Source of the DNA: Hamadaea sp.
GTDB taxonomy: Bacteria > Actinomycetota > Actinomycetes > Mycobacteriales > Micromonosporaceae
NCBI RefSeq assembly: GCF_013362815.1
Contig: NZ_JABFVK010000001.1
Location: 124,001 to 188,000 of the forward strand
Direction: 5' to 3'
DNA: 64,000 nucleotides
Each line of letters begins with the position of its first letter. Positions within the stretch are counted from its first letter, which is position 1. Below are positions 62,023 to 64,000 of the stretch, piece by piece. The translations under genes were made by a program, and so were the position numbers. The notes below the pieces were generated by a model. That model had not been told where the DNA came from and did no database searches. It saw only the letters and a list, made by a program, of their open reading frames with translations.

Positions 62023-63042
62023 CTACAGGTACATGCCGGTGCGCTCGGGGAGGCCGGGCTTGTCACCCTCGCTGTAGAAGCGCTTGCCCCCGAACTCGCC
62101 CTGCAGCCGGTCGTCGAGTTCGTCGGCGAGCCCGGTCATCACCTGGATGGCCAGCACGAGGTGGGTGGCCTGGAACCTGCGGCCCATCACGGGCACCGAC
62201 GCCCACACCGTCCCGTTCGTGCAGTAGAGCCGACCGATCGGCATCCGGTTGGTCAGGTCGGAGAGGCGTACGAACAGCTGCTCGGACGGCTCGACCTCGG
62301 TCAGCAGCGGGGAGAAGACGTCGACCAGCGGCGGGTTCTCGCGAACCTTGACGAAAACCATCGCCGAGCCGGACCGGATGCCGATGTCGCCGTCCTGGTC
62401 GACGGTCAGCTCCTCGGGCGTCGTCTTGAGCAGCGCGGCGACCACCGTACGCACGCGCTCCGGCAAGTCGAGGCCGCCGTCGTCGGGGTCGTCGCCGTCC
62501 GCCAGCTCCAGGTCGGCCTCGGTCAGCGCGAGCGAGGACTCGGGCCGGGCAGTACCCAGGCCGGTGAGCGTGATCGCCTCTTCCTCCTCGTCCCGCGCCC
62601 CGTAGACGACGAACGCCGGGTGCGGCGCGCCGTAGACGTCGCGCAGGGTCCGGGTCAGCGTCACCGCAAGCTGCGGCGCGAGGTCGACCGAGGTGTTCTG
62701 GCCGAAGTGCTCCCGCGAGCCCGGGATGACGCCGGGCGGCGACCAGCCGAGCTCGATCATCGCCGCGACGGCGTTGCGGTCGAGCTTGTAGCCGGTGGGC
62801 AGCAGGCCGTTGCCGACCGCCATGGCCGAGAGCAGGTTGTCCTCGCCGACGGTCACGCCGACGGAGTAGACGACGTCGCCGGTCCCGTACGCGGTCGGAT
62901 CGACCGTCAGGAAGAGCTCCGACTTCGGCGGCAACGTCGGCAGCGCCTCCGCCAGCGCGCCGGCGAAGTCCCGCCACGCCTGGGTCACCTTCGCGGCCAG
63001 GTCGGACGTGGTGGGTTCGTCCAGCAGATGGAACTCGGTCAT
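62023..63042 (-). CDS. YbjN-like/T3SS-chaperone-fold protein
   Basis: A 339-aa soluble protein in two similar halves. The first (TVDPTAYGTGDVVYSVGVTVG, LGWSPPGVIPGSREHF) and the second (ALLKTTPEELTVDQDGDIGIRSGSAMVFVKVREN, LYCTNGTVWASVPVMG) are linked by an acidic stretch (LADGDDPDDGGLDLPE). The C-terminal half resembles YbjN, a fold shared with type III secretion chaperones and common in actinobacteria. Function unknown. ATG 63042 has GGAGG six bases upstream. Ends 1 bp from the convergent Lrp stop. Confidence 0.7.
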   Translation of the reverse strand: MTEFHLLDEPTTSDLAAKVTQAWRDFAGALAEALPTLPPKSELFLTVDPTAYGTGDVVYSVGVTVGEDNLLSAMAVGNGLLPTGYKLDRNAVAAMIELGWSPPGVIPGSREHFGQNTSVDLAPQLAVTLTRTLRDVYGAPHPAFVVYGARDEEEEAITLTGLGTARPESSLALTEADLELADGDDPDDGGLDLPERVRTVVAALLKTTPEELTVDQDGDIGIRSGSAMVFVKVRENPPLVDVFSPLLTEVEPSEQLFVRLSDLTNRMPIGRLYCTNGTVWASVPVMGRRFQATHLVLAIQVMTGLADELDDRLQGEFGGKRFYSEGDKPGLPERTGMYL

Positions 63043-63137
63043 GACGGGCCTCCGATCCAGTCCCCGCAACCCTACCCACGCCGATATCGGCTTCGGCATC
63101 GCATGGTTGGTAGGCCGACAGCCCTACTGTTAGCCAT

Positions 63138-63740
63138 ATGACATTCGCGGCGATAGTGCTTGCCGGTGGAGCGGCCCGGCGGCTGGGCGGCGTCGCGAAA
63201 CCATTGCTCACGGTCGAGGGCACCGCTCTCCTCACGCGCGTCCTGACCGCAGTCGCAGACGCTCGGCCTCGCATCGTGGTGGGGCAGGTCGCCAGCCTTC
63301 CGGCGGACGTCCTGATCACCGTGGAGAATCCGCCCGGCAGTGGGCCCGTGCCCGCCCTTCGCGCCGGGGTCGCGCTCCTGCCCGACGACGTCGAGACCGT
63401 CGCGATCCTCGCCGCCGACCTGCCTTTTCTCACCGACGGCACGGTCCGCGCGCTGCGTACCGCCCTGGGGGAGAACGAGGCCGCCGTACTGCTCGACGCC
63501 GAGGGCCGCCGCCAGCATCTCGTCGCGTACTGGCGAGTGGGCGCGCTGAGAGCAGCGCTGGAGACCCGGTCGCCCCGGGTCCGCGATCTCTATCCGGTAC
63601 GCACAGCGGAAGCGCACCCCGCGCAAGCGCGGCTCCCGGAGTATCTGGACTGCGACACCCCGGCCGACTTGGAACTGGCCCGGAGATTGGCGGCTCAGAA
63701 CCCCAGCGCGTCGAGTTCCCCGAGGACGGCCGGGCGGTAG
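63138..63740 (+). CDS. mobA: Molybdenum cofactor guanylyltransferase
   Basis: Attaches GMP to molybdopterin. It is 200 aa. The nucleotide-binding signature AAIVLAGGAARRLGGVAKPLL is at the start, and GPVPALRAGVALL and ILAADLPFLT (metal-binding Asp) follow. The Ser/Arg-rich end is variable. ATG 63138 follows an AT-rich leader without a strong ribosome site. Its end overlaps the convergent fructosamine-kinase gene by 46 bp. No other moa/moe gene is in the window. A related nucleotidyltransferase role cannot be excluded. Confidence 0.85.
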   Translation: MTFAAIVLAGGAARRLGGVAKPLLTVEGTALLTRVLTAVADARPRIVVGQVASLPADVLITVENPPGSGPVPALRAGVALLPDDVETVAILAADLPFLTDGTVRALRTALGENEAAVLLDAEGRRQHLVAYWRVGALRAALETRSPRVRDLYPVRTAEAHPAQARLPEYLDCDTPADLELARRLAAQNPSASSSPRTAGR

Positions 63741-64000
63741 CCCCCGCCGAAGAGCGCGGTGTGCACCAGCATGAGGAAGATCCGATGGCAGGGGAGCAGG
63801 TTCCGCCAGCCGTGCGGCAGCGGGAACTCCTCCTGGTACGCCTCCAGCACCAGCCCCAAGTACGCGACTCCGCCGAACAGCCCGAGGCTGGCGAGATCGG
63901 TCAGCCGGTTGCCGCCGTGGGCCGCCGGATCGACGAGCCACCCGCGACCCGACTCGTCCCAGAGCACGTTGCCCGGCCAGAGGTCGCCGTGCAGGCGAGC
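63695..64000 (-). CDS. Fructosamine kinase family protein, C-terminal part
   Basis: The last 101 residues of a protein whose start lies past the window end. The catalytic loop LHGDLWPGNVLWDESG and the metal site VDPAAHGGNRLTDLASLGLFGG are visible, followed by the helical end of the family (YQEEFPLPHGWRNLLPCHRIFLMLVHTALFG). These aminoglycoside-phosphotransferase-like kinases phosphorylate ketoamine adducts on proteins or free amino acids. The gene overlaps the mobA end by 46 bp on the opposite strand. Confidence 0.88.
   Translation of the reverse strand, partial: ARLHGDLWPGNVLWDESGRGWLVDPAAHGGNRLTDLASLGLFGGVAYLGLVLEAYQEEFPLPHGWRNLLPCHRIFLMLVHTALFGGGYRPAVLGELDALGF

Overview
The window is about 70% GC and densely coded on both strands, with many GTG starts and 4-nt start/stop overlaps. 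It looks like chromosomal DNA from a filamentous actinobacterium. HspR with HAIR operators, a Bpa/PafE proteasome activator ending in GQYL, a SigE-type short sigma factor and the htdX-fabG4-fadA2 arrangement known from mycobacteria all fit Actinobacteria. I infer Micromonosporaceae (Actinoplanes-like); the genus is not certain. No rRNA, tRNA, CRISPR array, integrase or prophage was found.

Layout. 1-5.7 kb: end of a membrane-fusion protein, then a TetR regulator divergent from an SCP2/acyl-CoA dehydrogenase pair, and an acyl-CoA synthetase. 5.7-13.1 kb: EspI-like MinD/ParA ATPase, a Cys-cluster protein, purA, purD and a DUF3151 gene. 13.4-24.7 kb: LOG-family protein, class II aldolase, DedA protein, sigma factor with an LCP protein, a substrate-binding/VWA protein, ArsR, pyrE, an SDR and two related four-helix membrane proteins. 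24.8-35 kb: two overlapping GTPase genes divergent from dnaK-grpE-dnaJ-hspR, then clpB. Three HspR sites (HAIR) mark the dnaK and clpB promoters. 35-47.5 kb: membrane proteins, a branched-chain/pyruvate dehydrogenase E1a-E1b-E2 operon, htdX-fabG4 divergent from fadA2, a DUF5926 gene and arginine deiminase. 47.6-55 kb: small regulatory-domain proteins, pheA, a zincin, AIM24, serS and a HAD phosphatase. 55-64 kb: a DesKR-like two-component system with an ABC exporter, Bpa, a branched-chain-type substrate-binding lipoprotein, a DDAH-like enzyme divergent from Lrp, a YbjN-like protein, mobA and the end of a fructosamine kinase gene.

Most unusual feature. Three genes for AbiEi-type winged-helix proteins with a DUF559/Vsr-like nuclease-fold C-terminus (3104-4027, 10345-11259, 40766-41707) are each bracketed by inverted copies of an intergenic repeat whose ends carry TGATCA or a one-base variant. 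The units are 1.1-1.2 kb. The best preserved (10143-11350) has a 45-bp perfect terminal inverted repeat. Two related repeats lie alone at 35855-35938 and 46166-46251, like non-autonomous copies. Five neighbouring or internal genes use the TGA of a boundary TGATCA as their stop codon. Pairs of DnaA-box-like sites lie just upstream of two of the genes. I propose an undescribed repeat/nuclease mobile family, by analogy with REP/RAYT; mobility is inferred, not shown.

Second signal. A palindrome with TACTCGCG/CGCGAGTA half-sites occurs at the TetR/SCP2 divergent promoter and again 42 kb away at the fabG4/fadA2 divergent promoter. This suggests one TetR-controlled fatty-acyl degradation regulon. 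The hexamer CGTACG also appears strongly over-represented throughout the window.
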